A DNA stretch of 64,000 bases from assembly GCF_024649945.1 (NCBI RefSeq), contig NZ_JANKMS010000004.1, positions 62,001-126,000 of the forward strand, read 5' to 3'. The notes beneath the pieces are model-generated. The model was not told the DNA's origin, did no database searches, and saw only the letters and a program-made list of their open reading frames with translations. Shown piece after piece: positions 34,796-45,730 of the stretch. The number at the start of each line of letters is the position of its first letter. Within the stretch, counting starts at the first letter, position 1. Made by a program: the position numbers and the translations under genes. This DNA comes from Flavobacterium panacis (GTDB lineage Bacteria > Bacteroidota > Bacteroidia > Flavobacteriales > Flavobacteriaceae).

Positions 34796-36313
34796 ATGAA
34801 ATTTAAAAATATAATATTAGCTGCACTTGTAACTTTTGCTACGGTAAGCTGTACAGACAACTTTGACGAATTGGAAAAAGATCCAGTTGCGTTATCTGCA
34901 AATCCTGCAGGACAGCTTTCATTTACTCAATTGTGTATGTCTGGTGACGGATATTACCAATGGAGAGCCAATCTTATCTATTCTGGAGGATTTGTACAGC
35001 ACTATGCGGGAGCATGGAATGTAACAGAATTTGGAAGCAAGTTTAAGAAAAACGACGACTACGCAACTGCATTGTGGAGAAACGGATATGCTAATGAACT
35101 GAAAAGTATCGTAGACGTTCTTGAAAAAACAAGTGGAAAAGCGGATATGGTAAATATGAATGCTGTAGCAAAAATCATGAAAGTAATGATTGCTCAGCGT
35201 ATCACAGATTTATATGGTGATGTTCCTTATTCAGAAGCAGGTTTAGGTTTCTCTAAAGGAATTGTAACACCAAAATACGATAAGCAACAAGATATCTACA
35301 ATATGTTCTTCAAAGAATTAGAAGAAGCTTTTGTACAATTAAATGATAATGGTGGTGCTATTAAAGGTGACTTGTTTTATAATGGAGATGTTTCAAAATG
35401 GAAAAAACTGGCGAACACAATTCGTTTGCGTTTGGCAATGAGAATCTCAGAAGTTAGTGCAGCAGAAGCAGAAAAACAAGCAAAAGCGGCATTCCAAAAT
35501 GGTGTTTTCGAGAGTAATCTTGATAACTGTATCATGAAACATTTGGATTATCCTTTTAATGATACTCCTGGAGCACTTGATTTTAGAGGAAATGGTCTTT
35601 CTTATGCGCTTATCGGAAACGAAAATGGAGATCACTTTAGTTCTCTAATGATTAATTTCTTAAAAAACAATGGAGACCCTAGATTAACAATGCTTGCTAC
35701 TCCAAAAACTGGCGGTGCAGCAGGTGGTGCTCCTCTTCCTGGAGAAGATTTGTACATAGGAAATACACCTGGACTTTTTCAATGGGAAATGCCTGGTGGT
35801 TCTAACGCAATCTCTGGAATTCAGCCTTATTTAAAACTAAGAACAACGCCGTTTTTACATGTAAGTTATTCAGAATCACAATTGTTATTGGCTGAAGCGG
35901 CATTTAGAGGATGGGTTACAGGTTCAGCAGCCGATTACTATAAAAAAGGTGTTGAAGCAGGTATTAGACAATTGGAAATTTACGGAGCGGCTGCGCCAAC
36001 TGCCGCAGCTATCAACACGTATTTAGCGGCAAAACCATTAGTTGCAGGATCTGAAAAAGAACAAATTGCAACACAGCTTTGGGTTACTTATTTATTCAAC
36101 AGTATTGAAGCTTATTCAAACTGGAGAAGAACAGGATTCCCTCAATTGCTTCCAATTACAAATCCAGATTCTGAAACAAATGGTGTTACGCCAAAACGTT
36201 TATACTATCCAAATGATGAAATGCAGAAGAATGGAGCTAACTATACAGAAGCTTTATCAAGAATGGGAGGAACAAATGACTGGCTGAACAAAGTTTGGTG
36301 GGATGTAAACTAA
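34796..36313 (+). CDS. SusD/RagB-like glycan-binding lipoprotein
   Basis: A 505-residue surface lipoprotein that acts as the lid of the adjacent SusC transporter. The lipobox TVSC gives a lipidated cysteine at residue 19. Helical TPR-like segments include AKIMKVMIAQRITDLYGDVPYSEAG, KWKKLANTIRLRLAMRIS, and the C-terminal SIEAYSNWRRTGFPQLLP, typical of SusD-like family proteins. It begins 12 bp after susC. The ligand is inferred to be chitin oligomers from the locus. Confidence 0.94.
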   Translation: MKFKNIILAALVTFATVSCTDNFDELEKDPVALSANPAGQLSFTQLCMSGDGYYQWRANLIYSGGFVQHYAGAWNVTEFGSKFKKNDDYATALWRNGYANELKSIVDVLEKTSGKADMVNMNAVAKIMKVMIAQRITDLYGDVPYSEAGLGFSKGIVTPKYDKQQDIYNMFFKELEEAFVQLNDNGGAIKGDLFYNGDVSKWKKLANTIRLRLAMRISEVSAAEAEKQAKAAFQNGVFESNLDNCIMKHLDYPFNDTPGALDFRGNGLSYALIGNENGDHFSSLMINFLKNNGDPRLTMLATPKTGGAAGGAPLPGEDLYIGNTPGLFQWEMPGGSNAISGIQPYLKLRTTPFLHVSYSESQLLLAEAAFRGWVTGSAADYYKKGVEAGIRQLEIYGAAAPTAAAINTYLAAKPLVAGSEKEQIATQLWVTYLFNSIEAYSNWRRTGFPQLLPITNPDSETNGVTPKRLYYPNDEMQKNGANYTEALSRMGGTNDWLNKVWWDVN

Positions 36314-36372
36314 TAAAAAACTAAAGATGTGCCTAATAAGGTATTATTTAAATCTAATTAAGATTAAAAATT

Positions 36373-37395
36373 ATGAGTAAAAATAAAGCCTTGTTAGGTA
36401 TCCTCTTTTTCATAAGTTCACTTATATCTGTTTACAGCTGTACTTCTCAAAGAGATTCAGAAAATGATGATGTTAAACAAAAAAATGCCAGAGTAGTAGG
36501 ATATCTGTCTACGGATAATTTTGATAAAATGACCTCCATTCAGTTTTGTAAATTGACGCATTTGAATGTAGCATTTGCAAATCCTGATAAAAACGGAAAT
36601 CTTGTTTTTTCAGGAGATATTGATGGACTTATCAAATATGCAAAATCTGTTAATCCGAATATTGTAATTAGTATTTCTTTAGCCGGAGGTGTAATTTCAG
36701 AAGAACAGGCATCGAATTGGTCTTGGTTAATCGATAAGCCAGAAAACAGACCTGTTTTAATTCAGAACATTGTAAATTTTGTAGACCTTCATAAGTTGGA
36801 TGGCGTTGATGTAGATTTAGAATGGGATGCCGTAACAGTCGGATATAGTGGTTTTGTTTTAGAATTAAAAAAGAGTCTTCTAGAACGTAAAAAACTGATG
36901 ACTGCTGCATTACCAAATAATTCTCGTTTTGCAAATATAAGCGCTGCCGCTTTACAAGCTTTTGATTTTATAAATGTTATGGCTTATGACAGCACTGGTC
37001 CTTGGGCGCCGAACAAACCAGGTCAGCATAGTTCTTTTGCTTTCGCGAAAGAGGGAATTGAATTTTGGAAACTTCAAAATGTTCCAAGTGAAAAATTAAC
37101 TCTTGGAGTGCCGTTTTATGGCTACAATTTTACTAATCCAGAAGTTACAAGTTCAAAATACGGAGAAATTGTGGCAACAGGAAAACAATTTGCAGAGCTT
37201 GATGAATTGGGTAAAATATATTACAATGGTAGACCGACAATTGCTCAAAAGGTAGAATACGCCGCTCAAAATACAGGCGGAATTATGATTTGGGAATTGT
37301 CGCAAGATTCTTTTGACGAATATTCTTTATTGGAAGTAATTCATAAAAAATATACTTCCTTAAAAGTAAAAACGACAAATCTGTGTGGCAACTAA
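36373..37395 (+). CDS. GH18 family chitinase-like lipoprotein
   Basis: A 340-residue glycoside hydrolase family 18 protein with a lipobox at Cys23 (SVYSC), so probably anchored in the outer membrane. The catalytic DxxDxDxE motif is intact: D143, D146, D148 and general acid E150 in LDGVDVDLEW. The SxGG-type strand is ISISLAGG. Further GH18 features are NVMAYDSTGPW and GVPFYGYNF. It hydrolyses beta-1,4 GlcNAc linkages with substrate assistance. It has no chitin-binding module and is short, which suggests action on oligosaccharides rather than crystalline chitin. It lies 59 bp after susD. Confidence 0.92.
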   Translation: MSKNKALLGILFFISSLISVYSCTSQRDSENDDVKQKNARVVGYLSTDNFDKMTSIQFCKLTHLNVAFANPDKNGNLVFSGDIDGLIKYAKSVNPNIVISISLAGGVISEEQASNWSWLIDKPENRPVLIQNIVNFVDLHKLDGVDVDLEWDAVTVGYSGFVLELKKSLLERKKLMTAALPNNSRFANISAAALQAFDFINVMAYDSTGPWAPNKPGQHSSFAFAKEGIEFWKLQNVPSEKLTLGVPFYGYNFTNPEVTSSKYGEIVATGKQFAELDELGKIYYNGRPTIAQKVEYAAQNTGGIMIWELSQDSFDEYSLLEVIHKKYTSLKVKTTNLCGN

Positions 37396-37462
37396 ATCAT
37401 TGTTTTAACAAACATCAAAAAAATAAAAATCATAAGGTTTTAAGTTTGGTTAGTAGTAAATG

Positions 37463-37488
37463 GTATAGGCAGTAAAAGCTGTCTATAC
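37463..37488 (+). other. Hairpin between GH18 and nagB
   Basis: A 10-bp stem with one wobble pair (37463-37472 with 37479-37488) and a 6-nt loop lies in the 138-bp spacer. There is no long T run, so it may stabilise or process the transcript rather than end it. Confidence 0.5.
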
Positions 37489-37533
37489 TATTTCTTAAAA
37501 CCAAAATGGTAATTACTACAAAAAAGAAAAGAA

Positions 37534-39471
37534 ATGAAAAGTGCTTTAGAAATAAAACCTGATATCAGTTATAAAAGCGCCGGAAAATTTGAAGAAACGC
37601 GATTTGAAAAAATTCATAACGAAATCTTCAAAAGTTCTGTCGAAGCTTCTGTAATTGTAGCACAGGAAATTGCGCAGCTAATTCGATCTAAACAAGAGAA
37701 AAACAAATCTTGTGTTTTGGGTTTAGCTACAGGTTCTTCTCCTATAAAAGTTTACGAAGAACTGGTGAGAATGCACAGAGAAGAAGGACTAAGCTTTAGC
37801 AATGTGATCACTTTTAATCTGGATGAATATTATCCGATGACGAAAGAGAACAATCAGAGCTATCATTATTTCATGCATGAACATCTCTTTAATCATATTG
37901 ATATCAAACCTGAAAACATTAATATTCCTGATGGTACAGTAGCCATTGACGAAATCAATCAATATTGTATTGATTACGAAATGAATATTAAAAATGCTGG
38001 AGGTCTTGATTTTCAGTTATTAGGAATTGGACGAACAGGTCATGTTGGTTTTAACGAACCAGGTTCGCACATCAATTCAGGAACTCGAATTATTACATTA
38101 GATCATATTACGAGAGTCGATGCTTCATCTGCTTTTAATGGGATTGATAATGTACCGAAACGTGCCATTACAATGGGGGTTTCAACCATTATGCGATCAA
38201 AACGTATTGTTTTGATGGCATGGGGACAAAACAAAGCAGAAATTATCAAAAGAACCATTCAAGGCGATATCAGTTCTGAAGTTCCAGCTACATTTTTGCA
38301 AAATCATCCTAATGCGACTTTTGTTTTAGACCAATCGGCAGCAACAGAATTAACCCGTTTTAAAACTCCTTGGTTAGTTGGTGAATGTCTTTGGACTCCT
38401 GAAATGAAAAGCAAAGCCATTGTTTGGTTGTGTCAAAAAACAAAACAGTCTATTTTGAAATTGACCGACCGTGATTATAACAATAACGGAATGTCTGATC
38501 TTTTGGCACAAGAAGGTTCTGCGTATGATATGAACATTAACATGTTTAATATTTTACAACATACCATTACTGGATGGCCAGGTGGAAAACCAAACACAGA
38601 TGATTCTTATCGTCCAGAAAGAGCAAATCCGGCAAAAAAGAGAGTCATTCTTTTTAGTCCGCATCCAGATGATGATGTAATTTCTATGGGAGGAACTTTT
38701 TCTAAACTAATCAAACAAGGTCATGATGTGCATGTCGTATATCAAACTTCAGGAAATATTGCGGTTTCAGATGATGAAGCGTTAAAATTTGCAGAAGTTG
38801 CGAGTGATTTTGTTGGAGAAGACAAAGCAGATATCAATTTCAAAGCTGTAATTAATTTTCTAAACAACAAATCAGAAAACCAAATTGATTCTCTTGAAGT
38901 TCGAAAATTAAAAGGATTAATTAGAAGAAGAGAATCTTACGGAGCAACAAGATACATTGGTTTAAAAGATGAAAATACACATTTCTTAGATCTCCCTTTT
39001 TATGAGACAGGACAAGTAAAAAAGAATCCGTTAGGACCAGAGGATATTACTATTGTAAAAGATATCATCGCTAAAATAAAACCGCATCAGGTATTTGCTG
39101 CTGGTGATCTAGCAGATCCACATGGAACGCATGAAGTTTGTTTGAATGCCATTTTTGCTGCATTAAAAGAACTTAAATCAGAACCTTATATGGATGATTG
39201 TTGGCTTTGGCTTTACAGAGGAGCTTGGCACGAATGGGATATTCATGAAATAGACATGGCAGTTCCATTGAGTCCGTCTGAGGTATTATTAAAGCGTAAT
39301 GCTATTTTACATCATCAGTCTCAAAAAGACAGAGTGATGTTTCAAGGAAATGATTCACGAGAATTTTGGGTGAGGGCAGAAGATCGTAATAAAAATACGG
39401 CCATTTTATATGATGAATTAGGTTTGGCCGAATATGAAGCAATAGAAGCTTTTAAACGTTTTGATTACTAA
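37534..39471 (+). CDS. nagB: Glucosamine-6-phosphate deaminase fused to a PIG-L deacetylase domain
   Basis: A 645-residue two-domain protein. The N-terminal half (about 25-300) is NagB-like: LGLATGSSPIKVYEEL, FNLDEYYPM, GIGRTGHVGFNEPGS and ITMGVSTIMRSK. The C-terminal half (about 365-600) is a LmbE/PIG-L zinc deacetylase with SPHPDDDVISMGG (H377, D379, D380). The first domain converts GlcN6P to fructose-6-phosphate and ammonia; the second could remove acetyl groups from GlcNAc or GlcNAc6P, coupling two steps, but its substrate is not shown. In GIGRTGHVG a threonine (T168) stands where E. coli NagB has the catalytic Asp141. No separate nagA is in the window. Confidence 0.88.
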   Translation: MKSALEIKPDISYKSAGKFEETRFEKIHNEIFKSSVEASVIVAQEIAQLIRSKQEKNKSCVLGLATGSSPIKVYEELVRMHREEGLSFSNVITFNLDEYYPMTKENNQSYHYFMHEHLFNHIDIKPENINIPDGTVAIDEINQYCIDYEMNIKNAGGLDFQLLGIGRTGHVGFNEPGSHINSGTRIITLDHITRVDASSAFNGIDNVPKRAITMGVSTIMRSKRIVLMAWGQNKAEIIKRTIQGDISSEVPATFLQNHPNATFVLDQSAATELTRFKTPWLVGECLWTPEMKSKAIVWLCQKTKQSILKLTDRDYNNNGMSDLLAQEGSAYDMNINMFNILQHTITGWPGGKPNTDDSYRPERANPAKKRVILFSPHPDDDVISMGGTFSKLIKQGHDVHVVYQTSGNIAVSDDEALKFAEVASDFVGEDKADINFKAVINFLNNKSENQIDSLEVRKLKGLIRRRESYGATRYIGLKDENTHFLDLPFYETGQVKKNPLGPEDITIVKDIIAKIKPHQVFAAGDLADPHGTHEVCLNAIFAALKELKSEPYMDDCWLWLYRGAWHEWDIHEIDMAVPLSPSEVLLKRNAILHHQSQKDRVMFQGNDSREFWVRAEDRNKNTAILYDELGLAEYEAIEAFKRFDY

Positions 39472-39483
39472 TTAATTTTTACA

Positions 39484-39503
39484 GATTCATTTAATAATGA
39501 ATC
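39484..39503 (+). other. Hairpin between nagB and GH20
   Basis: A perfect 8-bp stem GATTCATT/AATGAATC with a TAAT loop, starting 13 bases after the nagB stop. It is not followed by a T run. Confidence 0.45.
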
Positions 39504-39623
39504 GAATAACAAGATTCGGATTGATCCCATTGCAAAAGTGAGGTAAAGCAGAAGACTCTCTGAATTTTGTTTTTTTAATAAATTCAGGATACTTAAAAAC
39601 TATCCAAACCAAAAAAAAGAAAA

Positions 39624-41684
39624 ATGAAATATCTATTTGTACTATTGTTTGCAGGCATATCTGCAGGCGCTCAGATTCAGAAAGAGCAGCTCAATCTTAT
39701 GCCATGGCCTCAGAATGTTGTTGTTAATGAAGGTAATTTTACTTTGAATAAAAATTTTAAAGTAAATATTACAGGTAATCCCAATCCAAGAATTTTTGGA
39801 GGAGTAACGCGTTTCTTGCGCCGACTAGATGGTAGAACAGGTATGTTTTTCCAACAAGGATTTATTACAAAATTAAACGAGGTTCCAAACGCAGAATTGC
39901 AAATCAATTGTACTAAAAGTGGAAAAATTGGTTTGTATGAAGACGAAAGTTATCACTTGGATATTGCTTCGAATAAAATTATCATAAATGCGTCAAGTGA
40001 TTTAGGTGCTTTACATGGCTTGGAAACCTTATTACAAATGCTGCAGAATAATGCATCGTCATTTTACTTTCCGGTTTCAAAAATATCTGATTTTCCAAGA
40101 TTTACTTGGAGAGGTTTAATGATTGATGCTTCAAGACATTTTCAGCCAGTTGATGTAATCAAAAGAAATATAGATGCTTTGGCAGCAATGAAAATGAATG
40201 TTTTTCACTGGCATTTGGTTGACGATCAAGGCTGGAGAATCGAAATGAAAAAACACACCAAGTTTATCGAATTAGCATCAGATGGACTTTATTATACACA
40301 AGAGGAAATTAAAAATATCGTAAAATATGCAGATGAGCGCGGTATTTTAATTGTTCCAGAAATAGATGTTCCAGGTCACGGATCAGCAATTTTGACGGCT
40401 TATCCAGAAATTGGAAGTAAAGTAATTACGCTGACAGGAGGAACATCCGAAAAAAATATTCAAGGTACAGCAATTGCAACCTATGGAATTGAAAGAAATG
40501 CGGGAATTTTTTCTCCAACATTAGATCCTTCAAATCCTAAAACATATCAAATTTTAAGTGAAGTTTTTGATGAGGTTTGTCCTTTATTTCCAGGTGCTTA
40601 TTTTCATATTGGAGGAGATGAGAACGAAGGAAAAGATTGGGATGCAAATCCGAAAATTCAAGAATTTAAAAAGAAACACAACTTAAAAACCAATCACGAA
40701 TTACAGACTTACTTCACTATGCAATTGGCTCCGATGTTGAAAAAACATGGAAAACAGTTAATGGGCTGGGAGGAAATCTTAACTAAGGATTTATCTAAAG
40801 AAGCAATTGTTCACTCGTGGAGAGGTCCAAATGAAGGAATGACAGCTGGACAATCTTTGGTAGATGCTGTGAAAAAAGGATACAAAACAGTTTTGTCAAA
40901 CGGATATTATATTGATTTAATGTATCCAATTGCTAGTCATTATCTAAATGATCCAATGCCAAAAGGAGTTACTCTTTCAGCAGAAGAAAAAGCAAGAATT
41001 TTGGGAGGTGAAGCAACCATGTGGACAGAATTAGCGACATCTGAAACAATCGATTCAAGACTTTGGCCAAGAACAGCGGCAATTGCAGAAAGACTTTGGT
41101 CTGCAGAAGATATTACTGATGTCGAAAATATGCGTAAACGTTTAGAAACTGTTTCTTTCAGATTGGAAGAATTAGGCGTTACACACATTCGCAACAAAGA
41201 TGTGATTCTTAGAAATATTGCAAATAATCAAGATATTAAACCGCTTGAAGAATTTTCGTATGTGAGCGAACCATTAAAAGGATACACTCGTAACAAAGGT
41301 GGAACAGAATATCAAATGTACTCTCCGTTTACTTTATTCGCAGACGCTTGCGGTCCAGATTCGAAAGATTCTTTAGCATTTGATACTGCAGTAAGTCAGT
41401 ATTTAGCCAATAAATCGGCAGAAAATAAAGCCAAAGTCGCGGCATTTTTCAATAAATGGATTGCGGTACACAAAGATTTGACAGCACTTAGTGCCAATGC
41501 ACCATTGGTACAGCCGATACTTCCTTTATCTAAAAAGTTAAGCGATGCTTCGCAGGAATTATTATTGGTTTTGGATAATAAATCAGCTTCTAGTAATTTG
41601 AAAAATCTAGTAGAAGATTGTAATACAAAAGATCATGCAGATGTAGAACTAGGTGTTTATACAAGCTTGAAGAAATTATTGTAA
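39624..41684 (+). CDS. GH20 beta-N-acetylhexosaminidase
   Basis: A 686-residue exported enzyme with a signal peptide (about 1-17, AGISAGAQ). An N-terminal GH20b domain (about 25-165) precedes the TIM barrel (about 168-510), with the DE pair D332-E333 in HIGGDENEG as catalytic residues and WRGLMIDASRHFQP and HWHLVDDQGWRIE as family blocks. The C-terminal extension (about 530-686) is helical. It trims terminal GlcNAc from chitooligosaccharides in the periplasm or at the cell surface, supplying the MFS permease. It is the last gene of the locus; terminators follow. Confidence 0.95.
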   Translation: MKYLFVLLFAGISAGAQIQKEQLNLMPWPQNVVVNEGNFTLNKNFKVNITGNPNPRIFGGVTRFLRRLDGRTGMFFQQGFITKLNEVPNAELQINCTKSGKIGLYEDESYHLDIASNKIIINASSDLGALHGLETLLQMLQNNASSFYFPVSKISDFPRFTWRGLMIDASRHFQPVDVIKRNIDALAAMKMNVFHWHLVDDQGWRIEMKKHTKFIELASDGLYYTQEEIKNIVKYADERGILIVPEIDVPGHGSAILTAYPEIGSKVITLTGGTSEKNIQGTAIATYGIERNAGIFSPTLDPSNPKTYQILSEVFDEVCPLFPGAYFHIGGDENEGKDWDANPKIQEFKKKHNLKTNHELQTYFTMQLAPMLKKHGKQLMGWEEILTKDLSKEAIVHSWRGPNEGMTAGQSLVDAVKKGYKTVLSNGYYIDLMYPIASHYLNDPMPKGVTLSAEEKARILGGEATMWTELATSETIDSRLWPRTAAIAERLWSAEDITDVENMRKRLETVSFRLEELGVTHIRNKDVILRNIANNQDIKPLEEFSYVSEPLKGYTRNKGGTEYQMYSPFTLFADACGPDSKDSLAFDTAVSQYLANKSAENKAKVAAFFNKWIAVHKDLTALSANAPLVQPILPLSKKLSDASQELLLVLDNKSASSNLKNLVEDCNTKDHADVELGVYTSLKKLL

Positions 41685-42096
41685 AATTAGTTTGAATTAG
41701 TGTTTAGTAATTTATTGCCATTATTGATTTAAAATGATTTATCTCTGCCAGAAAACAATTTGGCAGAGATATTTACAAAGATGTTTTGCTGGTCAATTCC
41801 ATTTGATTGGTTTAAGATATATTTTCAAGAGTTAATAACAAAGTTCATGAAAATTAATTGAGGTAAAATTTTTGGTGGGTTAAAATTGAGTTTGGTTATT
41901 TATTTTTTAATCTAAATTTTATTTCAAAACAATGTACCGAGTTTAGGTAATTTGTTATTTGGTTTTTACCTATACGAGGACATTTATAAAACCTGGCAAT
42001 TCGTTGTCAGGTTTTTTTATTAAAAAAAAGTTTCAATTTATTAGGAAGAAACTCTTTTAACGTTATTTTTACCACAACTAATCAAACCCATAACTA
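41685..42096. other. Gene-free spacer, 412 bp
   Basis: AT-rich spacer holding a 10-bp hairpin (41741-41750 with 41761-41770, ATCTCTGCCA/TGGCAGAGAT) and the terminator at 41988-42015. Between them I see no reading frame, promoter consensus or repeat that I can support. Confidence 0.6.
41988..42015 (+). terminator. Terminator of the chitin-type locus
   Basis: A 12-bp stem with one G-U wobble (41988-41999 with 42004-42015), a TTCG tetraloop and a T run. Confidence 0.8.
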
Positions 42097-42795
42097 ATGA
42101 AAATTTTTTCAATTTTTAATTTTGTATTCTCTATTGTTGGTGCTGGCTTACTGGCTGGAGCAATTTATCTTTATGTAGACAAACAAGCTTTTTTAGCGAA
42201 AGCAGAAACCGTGCAGGGAACCGTTACAGAACTGATTCCGAAACGTTCTAAAGAATCAACAACTTATAGTCCTGTGTTTTCTTTTACAACAAAAACGGGT
42301 CAAACCATTATGCATCATTCATCAGTAAGCAGTAGTCCGCCGAGTTATGATGTTGGGGAGAAAGTGGAAGTTTTTTATGATCCAGAAAACCCTAATAAAG
42401 CTGAAATAAAAGGTTTTGTGTCGCTATGGCTTGGCGTATTGATTTTAGGAGTTGTAGGGACAGTTTTCTTTTTAATAGGTTCTTTAGGAATTGTATTCCG
42501 TTGGCTTAAAAAAAGAAAAACGCAAAATTTACGCGAAACAGGAAAACCTATTGCAGCAAAATTTACACAAGTGCAATTAAATACCAATCAAACATTAAAC
42601 GGTCGAAATCCTTTTCAAATTTTAAGTCAATGGCAGGATCCAAAGACCGATGAATTGTATGTTTTTAAAAGTGATAACATTTGGTTTGATCCTACAGATT
42701 TTGTAAAAACAGACACTGTTAGAGTTTTCATTGATCCAGAAAATCCTTCAAAATATACTATGGATACTTCTTTCTTACCAAAACTTAAAAATTAG
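42097..42795 (+). CDS. DUF3592-like membrane protein, 232 aa
   Basis: A membrane protein with an N-terminal helix (about 7-27), a ~70-residue beta-rich extracytoplasmic domain (VQGTVTELIPKRS, YSPVFSFTTKTGQ, YDVGEKVEVFYDPENPNKAEI), a second hydrophobic stretch (about 107-136) and a C-terminal domain that repeats the pattern (IAAKFTQVQL, VRVFIDPENPSKY). The YDPENP and IDPENP repeats are typical of DUF3592 proteins. Function unknown. It is probably a single-gene unit. Confidence 0.75.
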   Translation: MKIFSIFNFVFSIVGAGLLAGAIYLYVDKQAFLAKAETVQGTVTELIPKRSKESTTYSPVFSFTTKTGQTIMHHSSVSSSPPSYDVGEKVEVFYDPENPNKAEIKGFVSLWLGVLILGVVGTVFFLIGSLGIVFRWLKKRKTQNLRETGKPIAAKFTQVQLNTNQTLNGRNPFQILSQWQDPKTDELYVFKSDNIWFDPTDFVKTDTVRVFIDPENPSKYTMDTSFLPKLKN

Positions 42796-42854
42796 AAATA
42801 AAGCAAGCTTAACCGTTTAGTAAGCTTTACGGTTAAGTAAAACTAAATTTTGAT

Positions 42855-42862
42855 TACTTTTG
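42855..42862 (+). promoter_or_regulatory. -7 element of the TlpA-like gene
   Basis: TACTTTTG matches TAnnTTTG exactly and lies 26 bases before the ATG at 42889. It excludes the non-ATG frame start further upstream. Confidence 0.5.
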
Positions 42863-42888
42863 AAATCAAATACAATGTTTCAGAATCC

Positions 42889-43656
42889 ATGCGTCAATTC
42901 TTCAGTCTAGTTACTTTTCTTTTTGTTTTTTCTTTAAATTCCCAAAATAAATTCGGAAATCCAGAAGTTGATCCCTTACAAATTCAGAAAACCTACGAGC
43001 AATGGTCGGTTTATAATAAAGGGATTATGCTTTCCAGAGATTTCAAAGCATTGGATGCTGAATCAAAAGAAATAACTAAAGAAACTTTTTTAGATCAATT
43101 GGCAAATGGAAACTTCATTCCGATAAAAATAAAATCTGAAAAAGATAGTTGCGTTTACAAGCTATTCAAAATTCAGCCCAAAACCGACTCAAGCATAAAA
43201 GCAACAATCAATCAAATTGGTTTTGATGCTTACAAAAACTTCAAAATGGAAGGAACCGCTTTTCCTGAATTTTCATTTAAAGATTTGAACGGAAATCTGC
43301 TTACGAACGAATCCATGAAAGGGAAAATTATCGTAATAAAATGCTGGTATATTCACTGCGCGCCCTGCATTAGGGAATTTTCTCAAGTGAACAAATTAGT
43401 GGAAGATTATAAAGACAGAAAAGATATTGTTTTTATAAGTTTAGCCGAAGATTCTCCAGAACAATTAAAAACGTTTTTAGCGAGAAAACCATTGTCTTAT
43501 TCTGTAATTCCAGATATGAAAGAATACATGAATAATGCTTTACAGTTGAATTCTTTTCCAACACATTTTATCATCAACAAAGAAGGCTTAATTTCAAAAG
43601 TGCTTCCAAATTTCGAGAGTTTAGAGGTCGCTTTAGCGAAAGAAAGTAAGTTGTAG
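42889..43656 (+). CDS. TlpA-like thioredoxin-fold exported protein
   Basis: A 255-residue protein with a signal peptide (MRQFFSLVTFLFVFSLNSQ) and a C-terminal thioredoxin-like domain (about 125-255). The active-site motif is CAPC in CWYIHCAPCIREF, preceded by the TlpA-type AFPEFSFKDLNGNLLTNESMKGK block, and the cis-proline region is FPTHFIINKEG. The N-terminal ~100 residues are not assigned. It probably acts as a periplasmic thiol-disulfide reductant. The ATG at 42889 is supported by the signal peptide and the -7 element. Confidence 0.85.
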   Translation: MRQFFSLVTFLFVFSLNSQNKFGNPEVDPLQIQKTYEQWSVYNKGIMLSRDFKALDAESKEITKETFLDQLANGNFIPIKIKSEKDSCVYKLFKIQPKTDSSIKATINQIGFDAYKNFKMEGTAFPEFSFKDLNGNLLTNESMKGKIIVIKCWYIHCAPCIREFSQVNKLVEDYKDRKDIVFISLAEDSPEQLKTFLARKPLSYSVIPDMKEYMNNALQLNSFPTHFIINKEGLISKVLPNFESLEVALAKESKL

Positions 43657-43712
43657 TTGAATCTCGAAAAGTCGCAAATGCAAAAAGTTTTTAAGCAAAG
43701 TAACCCCATTTT

Positions 43713-43839
43713 TGTCATTTCGACGAAGGAGAAATCTCCGTAAGTAGCTCCGCACTGATAAGCCAATCTTTGTAGAGTTTCTTGCGAAGATTTGCTTCGC
43801 CTGTTCGCTATCGCTCGGGTCTCCTTCGTCGAAATGACA
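43713..43839. repeat. REP-like element bounded by perfect 19-bp inverted repeats
   Basis: TGTCATTTCGACGAAGGAG (43713-43731) and its exact reverse complement (43821-43839) bracket an 89-bp core that contains a smaller hairpin, GCGAAG/CTTCGC (around 43785-43801). The sequence is GC-rich relative to the spacer and has no coding frame. The form fits a non-autonomous REP/BIME-type palindromic element. Confidence 0.7.
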
Positions 43840-43907
43840 AGATTGTGTGTAAATAATCTGGCAAAACAAAACTTTATTGCGAGAGAATTTTCGTTCGGAT
43901 ATAAAAA

Positions 43908-45604
<1,697 letters not shown>

Positions 45605-45665
45605 TTTTTGAAATTCCAATAGGAAAATTCCAAATTCCAAACTTTGACAAAGTTTTACAACCATA

Positions 45666-45709
45666 AAAAAATCCCAAACTCCAAGTTTAATTGGAATTTG
45701 GGATTTTTT
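45666..45709. terminator. Terminator of repeat type after the ABC-F gene
   Basis: A 19-bp stem with one mismatch (45666-45684 with 45691-45709), a 6-nt loop, and A and T runs at the outer ends. It separates the ABC-F gene from a convergent small gene. Its sequence is related to the terminator at 27874-27916. Confidence 0.8.
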
Positions 45710-45730
45710 AATTTGTAAATTTTATTTTAT

